Shown: positions 1-9,790 of the stretch, one piece after another
Position numbering within the stretch: position 1 is the stretch's first letter
How the letters are laid out: each line of letters begins with the position of its first letter
Source: Dendrolimus kikuchii
Taxonomy: Eukaryota > Arthropoda > Insecta > Lepidoptera > Lasiocampidae
Length of the DNA stretch: 64,000 nt
Assembly: GCA_019925095.2 (NCBI GenBank)
Contig: CM034405.1
Span: 17,608,401-17,672,400, forward strand
Direction of reading: 5' to 3'
The notes under the pieces: model-generated
Told to the model about the DNA's origin: nothing
The model's input: the letters and a program-made list of their open reading frames with translations, nothing else
Databases searched by the model: none
Translations under genes and position numbers: made by a program

Positions 1-206
1 AAGCATAACGCGCTCGCAAAAGGAGGAGACGGCGTCCCATCCGGTTGGGAAGGAAAACATCATGATGCAACCTGCACATCGAGATAACCGATGTGTCAAA
101 CCTGCCAAGCCGCCTTGGACAAGCGTGGCGGGTATACTGTCTGTTTCCCCTATAATCGGAGGCCCGAGCCCAGCAATGGGACATTAATGGGCTGATATTA
201 TTATAT
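1..206 (+). mobile_element. LINE 3' end, RTE-like, with (ATT)n tail
   Basis: The segment runs into a phrase around 160-195 (cccagcaatgggacattaat) that I recognise as the 3' end of a lepidopteran RTE-like LINE, followed by a short ATT-rich tail at about 195-206. The stretch 45-150 is repeated in reverse at 35835-35945, and in decayed form at 31724-31785. No frame is open over the whole length, so this is a dead 3' fragment cut by the window edge. It abuts an HLE-1 copy directly. Confidence 0.55.
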
Positions 207-405
207 ATAATAAACAAAAGATTATATATGCGTGTGTGTGTCAAATACATGATTTGAATACGTGATTTAATGTATTTTTTTATGCATAATTTTGAAAAAA
301 TATTAACATTCGTCACTTCTTCTCTATATCACCTATAAGTGTGCGAAATTTCATACGCCTCCGTCCGCGCAATTTTCATAGAAAGGGGGTAAATTTTTTT
401 TGCTT
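207..405 (-). mobile_element. HLE-1 copy 1 (Helitron-like), partial
   Basis: This is one of four copies of a 330-340-bp non-coding repeat (others at 4690-5355, 9196-9527 and 49298-49632). Shared landmarks are the aataaacaaaagagtatat block, a TG microsatellite, and a pyrimidine-rich block with ccgtccgcgcaatttt. On the complete copy at 49 kb one end reads TCTACG and the other CTAGT, the pattern of non-autonomous Helitrons. The Helitron call is an inference; a SINE or MITE is possible. This copy lacks the CTAGT half. Confidence 0.5.
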
Positions 406-539
406 ATTGTAACATGCTTGTATGTATATCGGGCATAACAACGTGTATCGATTCATCTAATCAAATATAATCGGATACAGCGATTGTCTACTATTGCCAC
501 GTCACTGACATGAGGCAATAATTCTTGAGGCATGAGGCA

Positions 540-665
540 ATAGTTCCAAGCCCATTAATGTATTGCAATTAAAAATAAAAAATATATTAAGAAAATACAT
601 CGCAAGTTGACGTTTTTCAACATCGGTGTGATCGGCGCTTGCATCATACGGTTTGTTCTTTCAAC
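540..665 (+). repeat. Dispersed repeat shared with 19600-19712
   Basis: About 90 bp from the ttaagaaaatacat block to the ctttcaacc block (about 587-665) align with 19612-19712, both containing gcgcttgcatcatacg. A related motif (atcatacgacgtttttcaac) occurs at 28143-28162. No coding potential or termini were recognised, so the parent element is unknown. Confidence 0.45.
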
Positions 666-722
666 CGTCTTACCCATATCCGAATTTCCACACCGCGCTA
701 CTGACTAACTATCACCAATCAG

Positions 723-1569
723 GTAATGGTAATAATCAGGCGAGCTTCAATCAAAACATATTTCAAGCCTCAGAAAAAGATTACCCAATTTCTGAGACTT
801 GTGAAATGCAATATCCCACTCTAGGATGCAGGGGTCTACAAGCTTGATTGTGAGTGTGGATTGTCATACATTGGGCAAACAAAGAGGAGCATAGAAACAC
901 GAGTAAAAGAACACATTGCTGACATGAAACACACAAGGTATACGAAGTCTGCGATCAGTGAACACACGCTGGATAAACCCAACCACTACATCAGATTCGA
1001 TAACCCACAAATCCTCGCGAAAGAGAATCGTTTCATACCTAGAATGATGCGTGAGGCTATTGAAATCAAAAAACACCCAAATTTCAATGGAGAAGATGGT
1101 TGGCAAGTACCACCTGTTTGGGATCCAATTATCAAAACTATTAAGACCCAAACCCAGCAAAAACCAGCTGCCAGACCTCAACACACTGTGAGCTCTTTCT
1201 GTGTACAACGGAACATAAACCAACTTGACTGATAATTACTTTTATTTTTCCTTCCACCCATTTTAATATTATATAAAATTATTAGAGCTAGGCATGTTTG
1301 TTGAAGAGTTTCTTGCGCCGCTTCTTCTCTTCAAGCCATAACATGCTGCGAAGCGGTAGTAAATTAGATTAGGCTCCCATAGAGTAAATAATAACCATAC
1401 ACAAAATCAAATTAAATAATTAAAATTAATAAGTTGGCGGTAGGCTAAATAAAACTTTAACAATACTCGTTGACACTTGACATCTTTGTCTTCCGTGATC
1501 ACGTCGGAAAAACCAAAATCAAATAAAATTACCGCGCTTAAAACCGTTAAAACGTAGTTTTATTATATT
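723..1569 (+). mobile_element. Penelope-like retroelement (PLE), 5'-truncated
   Basis: The insertion is bounded by a 9-bp direct repeat, accaatcag, at 714-722 and 1570-1578. It holds the end of the coding region (see 831-1232) and a 3' untranslated part that recurs at 61071-61573 and, in short form, at 12985-13125. Compared with the 61-kb copy it has lost a 23-bp hairpin near 1495 and the last ~40 bp. Penelope elements pair a reverse transcriptase with a GIY-YIG endonuclease; the RT is absent here. Confidence 0.75.
831..1232 (+). pseudogene. GIY-YIG endonuclease domain of a Penelope-like ORF
   Basis: The frame starting at GGG 831 opens with GVYKLDCECGLSYIG, the GVY...YIG signature, followed by GQTKRSIETRVKEH with the expected catalytic arginine region, and ends at TGA 1230-1232. 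This domain normally nicks target DNA for Penelope retrotransposition. The preceding stretch, about 723-828, reads best in a different frame (NIFQASEKDYPISETCEMQY), so a one-base frameshift near 825-831 separates the RT-linker region from the nuclease. No RT motifs remain upstream. The family call is firm; activity is excluded by truncation. Confidence 0.85.
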
Positions 1570-1578
1570 ACCAATCAG

Positions 1579-2485
1579 CTCAATGTGTAATAGTCAGACT
1601 TTCATAGAGCTATACATTTCTAATAAGCGCTTCCCGCATATCTACGTCAAACGTTCACATGCTCAGAGTATATAAGTTATGGCCCAAAAACTGAGGGTAC
1701 ACAACTTTGAGGGTATTAAGGTGCCCTTGAGCGTAATTGAATAAAGCATTAGCGCCAAGTTTCGACTTGGGCCTGGGGCGTTCACGCATGGCCGGACCCA
1801 AGTCGTGGTCAGGGGAGGTCTTATATTGGATTTATGTTGTGATTTAACCTCCACTTTTGTTTTATTTGGTATAGACAACTAACAATAAACAAAATTGATA
1901 GACCTGTGTTTATTTTTATTTTTAATTATATGAAGCTATCTTGCTCTCATCCTTCCACTAACGTAGTCAGGAACCTTGTTTTTCTTATATTATATATTTA
2001 ATGATGGCTGCAATGCCATTTATGCATTTATTTCGCCAATGACGTGTGAATAGAAAAGTCAGGTGATTTAAATAGGAAAAAAGAAGGAAAACTAGCAATT
2101 TGGTCTGTAAATTTAAAAAAATCTGCCAATCTAGAACCACATACATAACAACGTACATATAACAAGAATATAAACTAAACATATTTAACACAAAACATAA
2201 GAGCAAAAGACAAAACTAAATACTAACTTTAAGTACATAACAACCTAAGAAAATAAATATATTATATAGGTATGTAAAACTTAATATTTATTTCCTTAAT
2301 TCAATTATTATTATACTTGTAGAAGGTTCACTGAAACGTCACTGTCACATTGTCAAGATTGATATGTTGTCAGTGTCACTCTCGCGGAGCGTCGTGGCTA
2401 AGGAAGCGAGGTGGCCGTAAGAAGGAAGATATATATTATATAAACTCTTCTAAAGAATGGTCGCCAGCGCACCAAGTATTTTTTT
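1579..2485. other. No gene seen; AT-rich DNA
   Basis: No repeat family was recognised here. A perfect 6-bp stem with a TTCG loop lies at 1755-1770, within a slightly GC-richer patch at 1745-1830. A second GC-richer patch is at 2335-2430. Confidence 0.5.
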
Positions 2486-2793
2486 ATCCGTGCAGGTACG
2501 GAGAAAGAATACAATTTCCTGCGGCCGGGCGGCCTGTCGTAAGAGGCGACAAAACAACCCACAGCCAGGTGGTATTTGCTCGACTGGATGGCGACCACCC
2601 CTGGTCTAAAGTATGTCGCCATAACCACCTTGAGTTGTGTTCCGGCATTAATGACCAGGTTCTAGTCTCCTTTAAGAGAGCAGCAGCGCATTTGTAGCAC
2701 CTTTGGTGTTGCAAATATCCATAGGCGATGGTAACCGCTTTCCATCAAGTGGGCCATCTGCCTGTCTGCTGAACTCCTGCAATAAAAAAAAAG
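2486..2793 (+). mobile_element. SINE-A, full length
   Basis: This copy defines the family. It begins atccgtgcaggwacgg, contains ggcctgtcgtaagaggcgac, ggtctagagtatg-like and ggcattagtgaccaggttcc blocks, and ends tgctgaactcctgcaat followed by an A-run. Full copies are about 305-325 bp, share both ends, and lie on both strands. The ggttccagtctcc block could be a polymerase III B box, but I could not place a good A box. Both strands show open frames of 60-100 codons in many copies; these shift between copies and are not proteins. Confidence 0.8.
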
Positions 2794-2878
2794 ATAAAAG
2801 TATTCGATGAATCGCGATCCATTGCCTTAATAAAAGTGAATTATAACGTAATCAGTGTTAATATAGCATATAATAGTT

Positions 2879-3117
2879 GCCAGGTGGTAGGGTATTTGCC
2901 CGACTGGGTGGCTACCACCCCTGATCTAGAGTATACCGCCATAACAACCTTAAGTTGTGTTCCGGCATTAGTGACCAGGTTCCAGTCTCCCTTAAGAGAG
3001 CAGCATTGCATTTGTAGCACCTTTGGTGTTGCAAATGTCCATAGGCTATGGTAACCGCTTTCCATCAAGTGGTTTGTCTGCTTGTCTGCTGAACTCCTGC
3101 AATAAAAATAAAAAAAG
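2879..3117 (+). mobile_element. SINE-A, short form
   Basis: This copy starts at the gccaggtggtaggg block, about 85 bp inside the full-length element, and keeps the normal A-rich 3' end. Copies at 29274, 46549 and 58525 (the last on the minus strand) begin at nearly the same internal position. Confidence 0.75.
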
Positions 3118-3312
3118 TAAAAGGAGTCAAATATCGTATTAATTTCTTAAATTAATTTTAATAGTAATTAAAATTACTTCTATCATGATATTGTAAAAGT
3201 GAAGAAGCTGAAGCTGATAAGATGGTAATTTAATGCTTGTTTGTAATATGTGAAAACATTAGAATTTATTGTAACACTATTGTCCACATCGCTATTGTGA
3301 TGTTATGAATAT

Positions 3313-3842
3313 TGTTACAACTTAGGCGCCGACAAAGACAAATTCCACGTACAGATTTGTAGAAGCACATTTATTACCCGTCGGCATTTGAACTAATAAC
3401 TAATAACATTGAAACTATTGTAATTCTTTTATGATCGTCTTCTTTGTTTATTTATTTGTTGGCATACATTTCTAGAGAACAGCGTATTGTTGTTTTGTAA
3501 TCATTAGCCAGGTGTTACGGATTTTAAAGTACAAGCTGATTCTAGGAAATTCGGTCACGTTGCCGGGCGGGCACACTCCATTTGTGCAGTATAAAACGAT
3601 GGCCTGATTGAGGGAGGGGGCAGTCGAGCGAGAACCACGATCAAAGCAAGATGTGTGTACTACAATCGGGAATCTAATAGTGACGATCTTTGCGCGTTAT
3701 ATTGAATTACGACCTTCTGCATTACGTTTGAACTTGTTGTGTTCATTTATATTTGTACGTGTGTTATTCGTGTTTGTATAGTTTTAATATACTCTATAGT
3801 AATTCTAACGGCATTTTAATTCGAGTCTCGCAACTCGTAACA
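3313..3842 (+). mobile_element. LTR-1 solo LTR, copy 1
   Basis: The 530-bp unit starts TGTTACAACT and ends CTCGTAACA, so its ends form the inverted pair TGTTAC/GTAACA typical of retroviral-type LTRs. It carries a TATAAAA box at 3590 and recurs at 55387-55883 (same strand) and 15749-16242 (opposite strand). The flanks are atat and agat, a decayed 4-bp duplication. No internal retrotransposon region follows, so this is a recombined solo LTR. The superfamily cannot be assigned without coding sequence. Confidence 0.75.
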
Positions 3843-4039
3843 AGATATTTAGTTCAGAATTTTAGATTTTCTGGTATGTAACATTATTATTTTACTATTA
3901 ATTAAAATATTTCTGAATGCTCAAATCAATTAATTATTGTCTAGCTTGTCAACAAGTTTAAACTAAAATGCCTTCTATAGTATCGGCATTTGGATCGCCA
4001 AGTATTGACTAGTAAGGTGACCATGACATATTTATTAAT

Positions 4040-4190
4040 TAATTAAGTAAACTGGGATTTTGGAACCACAGAGGCCGTCGTTTGCCGGAGTAGGCAACGC
4101 ATCAGCTACCTTGGCGTTACAGATCTCCATGAGCGACAATAACCACTTGAAACCAATTGGACTCGTCTCCTGGTTGCTTACAAGTTAACA
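4040..4190 (+). repeat. Highly diverged SINE-A relative
   Basis: The block gcgttacagatctccatgag followed by cgacaataaccactt parallels the SINE-A 3' part (tgttgcaaatgtccatagg, then cgatggtaaccgcttt) and is followed by ctcctggttgctt and an A-run. Similarity is low but collinear, suggesting an older subfamily. Confidence 0.4.
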
Positions 4191-4224
4191 TAAAAAAATA
4201 CTATGTATAGGTATTAGTTTACAA

Positions 4225-4426
4225 CAAGGTATTTGCCCGTATCGATGGCTACGACACCTGGTCTAGAGTATGCCGCTATAAGAACGTCGAATTGTGTTCA
4301 CACATTAGTGGCCAGATTCCAGTCTTCTCTCTAGAGAGTATTAAAAATGTCTATAGGCGATGGTAACCGCTTTCCGCCAGGTATACCGTTTGCGTGTTTG
4401 CTGAATTCAGGAAATAAAAAAAATAT
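4225..4426 (+). mobile_element. SINE-A, old 5'-truncated copy
   Basis: The element is collinear with SINE-A from the tatttgcccg block to the gaaataaaaaaaat tail, with a deletion replacing the agcagcgcatttgtagcac segment. Divergence is visibly higher than in neighbouring copies. Confidence 0.65.
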
Positions 4427-4750
4427 GAATAAAGACAGAATAGGGGTAGTTCATCAATTGAGATATTTTTTATTACCCTATAAAACGTCAAAGAAGCCTA
4501 GATTTTATACGAGTGTAGCAAGTTATGACGCCATAAAATTGCCTCGGAAGTGGTGTTAGACTTATGACTAGGTGGTAGATTCTATAAGTAATCTGTAGCT
4601 GTAATATTCGATTTTGATATAAATACATTTAATATCATTTTCAAATAGTGTGTTAAATGTTGTTTGAATAGTAATTAAAACCAGTACTCGCCCGTGGTCG
4701 AAATTTGACCGTAATAATTAATGTCAAAGATTACACTTCTATAATCTAAT

Positions 4751-4813
4751 ACATACATACATACATACATAACTTCACGCCAGTTCCCTTGCGGGGTAGG
4801 CACGAACAAGTAT
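4751..4813 (-). mobile_element. RTE-A, 63-bp 3' stub
   Basis: Reading on the minus strand, only the last ~45 bases of the RTE-A coding end and its (TATG)n tail were inserted. The 11-bp TSD tataatctaat is at 4740-4750 and 4814-4824. This is a clean record of heavily truncated target-primed reverse transcription into HLE-1. Confidence 0.8.
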
Positions 4814-4936
4814 TATAATCTAATAATTTCTATAATCTAATGATTTCTTATAATTTCTATAATCACAGATTTCAACAAAGCTACACTGTTAACTTGACTT
4901 GAACAATAAACAAAAGAGTATATAAGTATACCTATG

Positions 4937-5176
4937 TGTGTGTGGATGCAGAAGTCGTGGAAGGCCACGACACACCTTCCATGATCAAATTGATCGTGTA
5001 CTAGCAGAAGGTGATGTCAGGAGCCTTAAGAACAGACGAGCTTGCATGACAAGAGTTATGAATGTCAAAGAGGCAAGTGAGGTGTGTAAGAATAAGCCTA
5101 AATGGCACTCTGTTGTTCGTGCCTACCCCGCGAGGGAACTGGCGTGAAGTTATGTATGTATGTATGTATGTATGTG
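4937..5176 (+). mobile_element. RTE-A 3' fragment with (TATG)n tail
   Basis: The fragment encodes the C-terminal end of an RTE-type reverse transcriptase: CRSRGRPRHTFHDQIDRV, then KNRRACMTRVMNVKEASEVC, ending in PARELA and TGA at 5145-5147, followed by about six TATG units. It landed in the TG microsatellite of HLE-1, so its TSD is masked. The coding end stays open over 69 codons, but no RT catalytic region is present. Confidence 0.8.
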
Positions 5177-5599
5177 TGTGTCAAATACATGGTAGTGTGT
5201 AATGTTTTTTTTAATTGATTTAATGTATTTTTTTATGCATAATCTTAAAAAATATTAGCATTCGTCGGTTCTTTTCTATATAAACTAAATGAGCGAAATT
5301 TCATATTCCTCCGTCCGCGCAAATTTCGTAAAAAGGGGTACAAAGTTTTTGCTTCCGTATTAATATATAGATAATTTCCACAGATAATAATATTTTAACA
5401 AGTGTATAATAACATGGTATTTAAAAGCATTATTTTTATATGAACACTATTTTGAATTTATTGTGAAATGTTTTAACTATACAATTGCCAGATGAATGAA
5501 TTTTTCGATGATAAAGCAGTTATTATTTGGTAAAAACCTAATCTTAGTTAAGTATGAATATTTTTGTTATTTCATTCCTTATTCGGTTATGTAAAATTA

Positions 5600-6075
5600 A
5601 ATACGGCCGGGACAGCTCATCCAAATACCTGCATGAAGCGCTAGAGCCAATTGAGAGAAGAGCCAAGAGTTTGATTGGTAGCGACCAGCTTGTCAATACA
5701 AGGCTTCAAAGCTGTCGGTTTTTTATAGGATTAATTTTGGAGAGTGTGCGATTGAATTGTTCGACCTGATACCCCCTACACAATTCTATCTTCGGACCAC
5801 AAGGCGCTCTGGTCTACGCCACTGTATCACAGTGGAGACGCTACCAGTGTGTACTAAACGTTTCGTCTCCACGTTTCTTCTACGTACAGCAGAATTGTGG
5901 AATGCATTGCCAGAATCCGTGTTTCCTGAAAAGTACAGTCTAGGTATCAAGTTCAAGTTACGTGTGAATAGGTACTATCTAGGTATGCGTGCTCCATCTT
6001 CGACCGCATCATCCTCCAGCATTGGACGTGATCGTGGTCAAACGCAAACCTATATAATATAAAAAAAGAAAATAG
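5600..6075 (+). pseudogene. LINE-D reverse-transcriptase C-terminus (Jockey-like)
   Basis: The first frame reads SSKYLHEALEPIERRAKSLI (5605 onward), typical of the region after the RT palm. After a frameshift near 5720 the frame carries VFYRINFGECAIELFDLIPP, then FYLRTTRRSGLRHC, FLLRTAELWNALPESVFP and KLRVNRYYLGMRAPSS, stopping at TAA 6060-6062 just before an A-run. This pattern closes many lepidopteran Jockey-type LINE ORFs. Copies of the same 3' end lie at 9528-9790 and 42870-42935. It is a 5'-truncated, frameshifted relic. Confidence 0.75.
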
Positions 6076-7378
6076 TTTTCAATTAAAAAAGACGAATTGG
6101 ACCGTGCGTTTCTGACTGTTTGTAGGCAAACAACGGACCACTTGGTGTTAGGTGGTTATTGTCGGCATGGACATCATGTACTTATGTATATTTTAAACAG
6201 TTTCAAAATTATTTATTTTCTTACATAAATAAAATATCTTGATAACGTAAGTAAAACAAGACTCAAACTTTGTTTTCGTCGTGTAACAAGAAATAAAATT
6301 ATTCGATAAAATATTTCCAAATATGATAGGAATTTCCCATTAATATTTCAAATGTAGGGCTACCCTACCTAACCCTTTCACGGTGACTAAACACCGGTAA
6401 GAGTGGCTGGACCCTGCCTGCCCTGATATAATTAATCACCACACCCTCCCCTAGGGCCAGATCTCCTATTGACAGAGGATCATTTCAACCGCACATATAT
6501 GGAAACCATTTGGAAATATATGTGAAATGTACTAGCAGTCCAAATATTCAATTACAGTAAATTTATTTGTCAAAGAATAAGTCTAGTGTGTTCCTGTAAA
6601 ATTGTATAGTAGCACGTGCAATAGACAAGAGATGGCGTTATACCAAATATAGATTGACAACCATAATTAGAGTAGGGCCAAATAGGATACAAAATAATAG
6701 TGGCGCCACTTGCACTGCACTTGCTTAGGCAAATTTATTACCTAAACTCTAACATCTAGTAATTTTGATACTTAATAGTAATTTTTAGTATTAAGTAGAA
6801 CATCGTGCAAGTATTAAATTGTTTCATTTGCGACATGTATGCATTTTGTCAATACCACCTATGATGTTTCCTTTAATAATAACAAGTATAATTTTGTAAG
6901 CAATATCTTTAATACCTTGTATTGATTAACTGATTGATTGAGTTAATTGAACCATTACAAACCTTTTATGTCGGGGGTTCTGTGGTAAAATTATGTCAAA
7001 AAGATTTTCGATTTAAATTCAGGAGCAGTTATTTTTGAAGTAAACTTTAAAAATCACTACTTATGTCAATCTTCGTCTTGTTATATCCGTATTTAGGTTT
7101 TTTATTTATTTAGTTATTGTAGTATATAGTTACTGAAGCAACGTTAAAATTAAAATAACATATATAAATTAGCATTATTTATGATTCCCTGACCTTGTCT
7201 ACAGATAAGATAGAATAATGCCTGAAGGCAAAAAAGTAGTTCATGTTCTAGACGTTATGGCCAGGTTATAATACGAAAAATACTTAACTACCATGGACAC
7301 ATTAAAAACTATCGTTAGATGAAATATAAAGCTTGATCTGATATCTGATAATCTATATAAAGCTCTGAAGAGTTCTGA
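6076..7378. other. No gene seen; AT-rich DNA
   Basis: No family was recognised. A GC-richer patch lies at 6355-6490 (ccctacctaaccctttcacg onward) without an open frame of note. Confidence 0.5.
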
Positions 7379-7575
7379 GTTATGTTCCGGTATTAGTGGT
7401 CAGGTTCCAGTCTCCCTTTAGAGAGCGGCAGTATATTAGTAGCACCTTTACTGTTGCAAATGTTCATAGACGACGGTAACCACTTTCCATCACAGTTGGG
7501 CCGTCGGCCTGTCTGCTGTAGACAGGCCGACGGCCTATCTACAGCAGATAGGTTTTTTTTATTAAGCAATAAAAA
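7379..7575 (+). mobile_element. SINE-A 5'-truncated copy ending in a double fold-back
   Basis: SINE-A sequence runs from gttatgttccgg to cggcctgtctgctg. Then, instead of the usual gaactcctgc, the sequence turns back on itself: 7501-7535 is a near-perfect inverted repeat of ccgtcggcctgtct, and a second small hairpin (cctatct/agatagg) follows at 7536-7554 before the A/T-rich tail. Confidence 0.7.
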
Positions 7576-7659
7576 AAAGAAAAAAAACTGATATAAAAGT
7601 TATGTTTTGTGATCAACCAGTGGACAATTTTTTTTTCTATCACCAGATATTTTCCAGCC

Positions 7660-7738
7660 AATTAATGTACACTGCTGGATATAGGCCTCTCCATGTCGGC
7701 GCCATATATTCTGCGGCTTTCCTCATTTATCCATATTG
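7660..7738 (-). mobile_element. RTE-C 3' end fragment
   Basis: On the minus strand this reads ggagaggcctatatccagca then gtg, matching the LINE 3' phrase ggcctacgtccagcagtgga seen at 34556-34572 and 60616-60635. It is short and decayed. Confidence 0.45.
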
Positions 7739-7756
7739 TCCATCAACAGTGTACTT

Positions 7757-8122
7757 CGTAATACCGAAGTATGAAAGAGAGTTGGTCTGAAAGAGTGTCG
7801 GGGTGAAGGTAAGGAAAGGAATGCTCCGGTGGTTCGGGCATGTGGAAAGAATGTATCATGAAAGAATGACTAAACAGATATACAATGCAAAAGTGGATGG
7901 ATGCAGAAGTCGTGGAAGGCCACGACACACCTTCCATGATCAAATTGATCGTGTACTAGGAGAAGGTGATGTCAGGAGCCTTAAGAACAGACGAGCGTGC
8001 ATGACAAGAGTTATGAATGTCAAAGAAGCAAGTGAGGTGTGTAAGAATAAGCCTGAATGGCGCTCTGTCGTACGTGCCTACCCCGCAAGGGAACTGGCGT
8101 GAAGTTATGTATGTATGTATGT
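7757..8122 (+). mobile_element. RTE-A, longest copy, with 12-bp TSD
   Basis: The insertion is flanked by aacagtgtactt at 7745-7756 and 8123-8134. It contains the longest RTE-A coding relic in the window (see 7791-8102) and ends in (TATG)n. The right TSD touches the small MITE at 8134. Confidence 0.88.
7791..8102 (+). pseudogene. RTE-A reverse-transcriptase C-terminal domain
   Basis: The frame reads RKGMLRWFGHVERMYHERMT, then KQIYNAKVDGCRSRGRPRHT, FHDQIDRVLGEGDV and the conserved tail ending PARELA, stopping at TGA 8100-8102. The GHV...R and GRP(R)H motifs mark the region after the RT fingers and palm in RTE-type LINEs. A TGA at 7788-7790 interrupts the same frame upstream, so even this copy is dead. 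The true protein would be several hundred residues longer at the N-terminus. Confidence 0.8.
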
Positions 8123-8133
8123 AACAGTGTACT

Positions 8134-8263
8134 TAGTGCGAGTTTTTTAATACTCGATCATCTTCAAGTTAACGCAATTTTGACTGAGAATGACACAGCG
8201 AAACCTCGTGAGCGTGAAGAAAAACATTAATCGAGTCTTATAAAATTGCGGTAACTCGCACTA
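8134..8263. mobile_element. MITE with TAGTGCGAGTT termini
   Basis: The 130-bp unit begins tagtgcgagtt and ends aactcgcacta. A related start, tagtgcgagttttttactac, occurs at 47437-47456 beside rep-F. No TSD could be judged because the left edge coincides with an RTE-A TSD. Confidence 0.55.
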
Positions 8264-8589
8264 GGCACTCAAAGTCATATAATATGTCACTCGATGACGT
8301 GAGATGTCTGGTAATCTTATTTAGGATCCCTCGATCCAATTTTCATAAACATTTCACGTGGAAAATATGCCACGGGTGCCCCATATCCACGTTTTAAAGG
8401 TCCAATTTAATTTTTACGTTTTAGTAGGGGCCACGGGGAAGTTATCTGTTCAGAATCCGTATTTCATTCCGCTGGGCCATTGTTAGGCGATGATAAAGGA
8501 GGGCGCGCCCTTAAGCTCCCGCCCTTTAATACGATGCCTGCTTACCTGCCCTCAAAGAACAGATTGATACAGAGGTGTCACTTCATTTG

Positions 8590-9185
8590 ACACCCGGAAC
8601 CTTTTGTTCTCATTTCCTACACTGTGACTGTAGTATTCATACACCGACCGGGGCTTGTCCTTGGGTGTATTACTAAGTTCTATCCGTGCAGGAACGGAGA
8701 AAGAATACAATTTCCTGCGGCCCGGCGGCCTGTCGTAAGAGGCGACTAAACAACCCACAGCCAGGTGGTATTTGCTCGACTGGATGGCGACCACCCCTGG
8801 TCTAGAGTATGCCGCCATAACAACCTTGACTTGTGTTCCGGCATTAGTGACCAGGTTCCAGTGTCCTTTAAGAGAGCAGCAGCGCATTTGTAGCACTTTT
8901 GGTGTTGCAAATGTCCATAGGCGATGGATAACCGCTTTCCATCAAATGGGCCGTCTGCCTGTCTGCTGAACTCCTGCAATAAAAAAAAAAGTATACGGTG
9001 TAAACAGGGATAATCATCGGTCAGTGTCACGCTACATTTACAGCACGTAGACACCCTTTGACAAATTTGCCAAGGTCTCTCTATGTGATGGCCTTCCCAT
9101 GTCCCTGCACAAGCCCTCCAAACGACTGGGCTATTTTATGCCCGGCATTTTTATGGTTCATGGTCTTCAGGTACATACAATTATA
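8590..9185 (+). repeat. rep-E copy 1, split by SINE-A
   Basis: 8590-8681 and 8991-9185 align with the uninterrupted copy at 34715-34912. Shared blocks are gaccggggcttgtccttg, ggtcagtgtcacgc and aagccctccaaa. The SINE-A at 8682-8990 separates them. The element has no open frame and may be a LINE 3' untranslated region. Confidence 0.6.
8682..8990 (+). mobile_element. SINE-A, full length, inserted in rep-E
   Basis: Complete from atccgtgcagg to a ten-base A-run. The host sequence (rep-E) resumes immediately after the tail, so the SINE-A insertion postdates rep-E. Confidence 0.8.
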
Positions 9186-9195
9186 ATAAATATTG

Positions 9196-9527
9196 GTCGC
9201 CCAGTGGTCGAAATTCGACCATAATTAATTTAAATTAGTTTGAACATTATTAAGGGTCTGTTGTCAAAGACTATATATACCTCTATAATCACAGATTTCG
9301 TCAAAGCTACACTGTTAATTTGACTTTAACAATAAACAAAAGAGTATATATGCGTGAGTGTGTCAAATACATGGTATAGTGTGTCTAATGTTTTTTTAAT
9401 TGATTTAATGTATTTTTTACGCATAATTTTAAAAAAATATAAGCATTCTGCACACCTTCTCTATATAAACTATAAGTGTGCGAAATTTCATATTCCTCCG
9501 TCCGCACAATTTTCGTAAAAAGGGGGG
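9196..9527 (-). mobile_element. HLE-1 copy 3
   Basis: It begins in the gtcgcccagtggtcgaaattc block and runs to ccgcacaattttcgtaaaa. Its distal end is replaced at a run of eleven Gs (9523-9533) by a LINE-D relic. The cagtggtcgaaattcgacc palindrome at the start is also on the 49-kb copy. Confidence 0.55.
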
Positions 9528-9790
9528 GGGGGGCAGACGCACTGGCATGCGGCACCGATATATGGTGGATATTCCACCTATCAAGAACGAAACGCTTTGC
9601 ATCTAGCATCATCATACGCACCGCAAAGGAGTGGAACTCATTGCCGGAGTCTGTCTTTTCCGACTCTTATAACCTGGGTGTCTTCAAGCCCATGCCTTCT
9701 AGGTAAGCGTGCTCTATCCTAGACCACATCTGCGCTCCACATAGGGCGAGATTGTGGTCAAACGCGAACTTATACTACAGTACAAAAAAA
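9528..9790 (+). pseudogene. LINE-D C-terminal relic
   Basis: The frame shows [20 protein letters not shown] then [18 protein letters not shown] and stops at TAG near 9704. The next frame continues a short tail, and the unit ends in tatactacagtac plus an A-run. The pattern matches 5757-6062. It is joined to HLE-1 at a poly-G run with no intervening DNA. Confidence 0.65.

Larger units (their letters stand above)
4690..5355 (-). mobile_element. HLE-1 copy 2, interrupted by two RTE-A insertions
   Basis: HLE-1 sequence resumes after each of two insertions, at 4751-4813 and about 4937-5176. The outer parts match the copies at 9.2 and 49.3 kb. It ends at ttttgcttccgtattaatat, near a tattaatatatagat flank. 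Confidence 0.55.

Noticed and set aside
2350..2714. Overlapping open frames of 70-115 codons on both strands within SINE-A copies
   Set aside because: They recur wherever SINE-A is complete, shift with indels between copies, and exist on both strands. They reflect GC-rich composition, not a protein.
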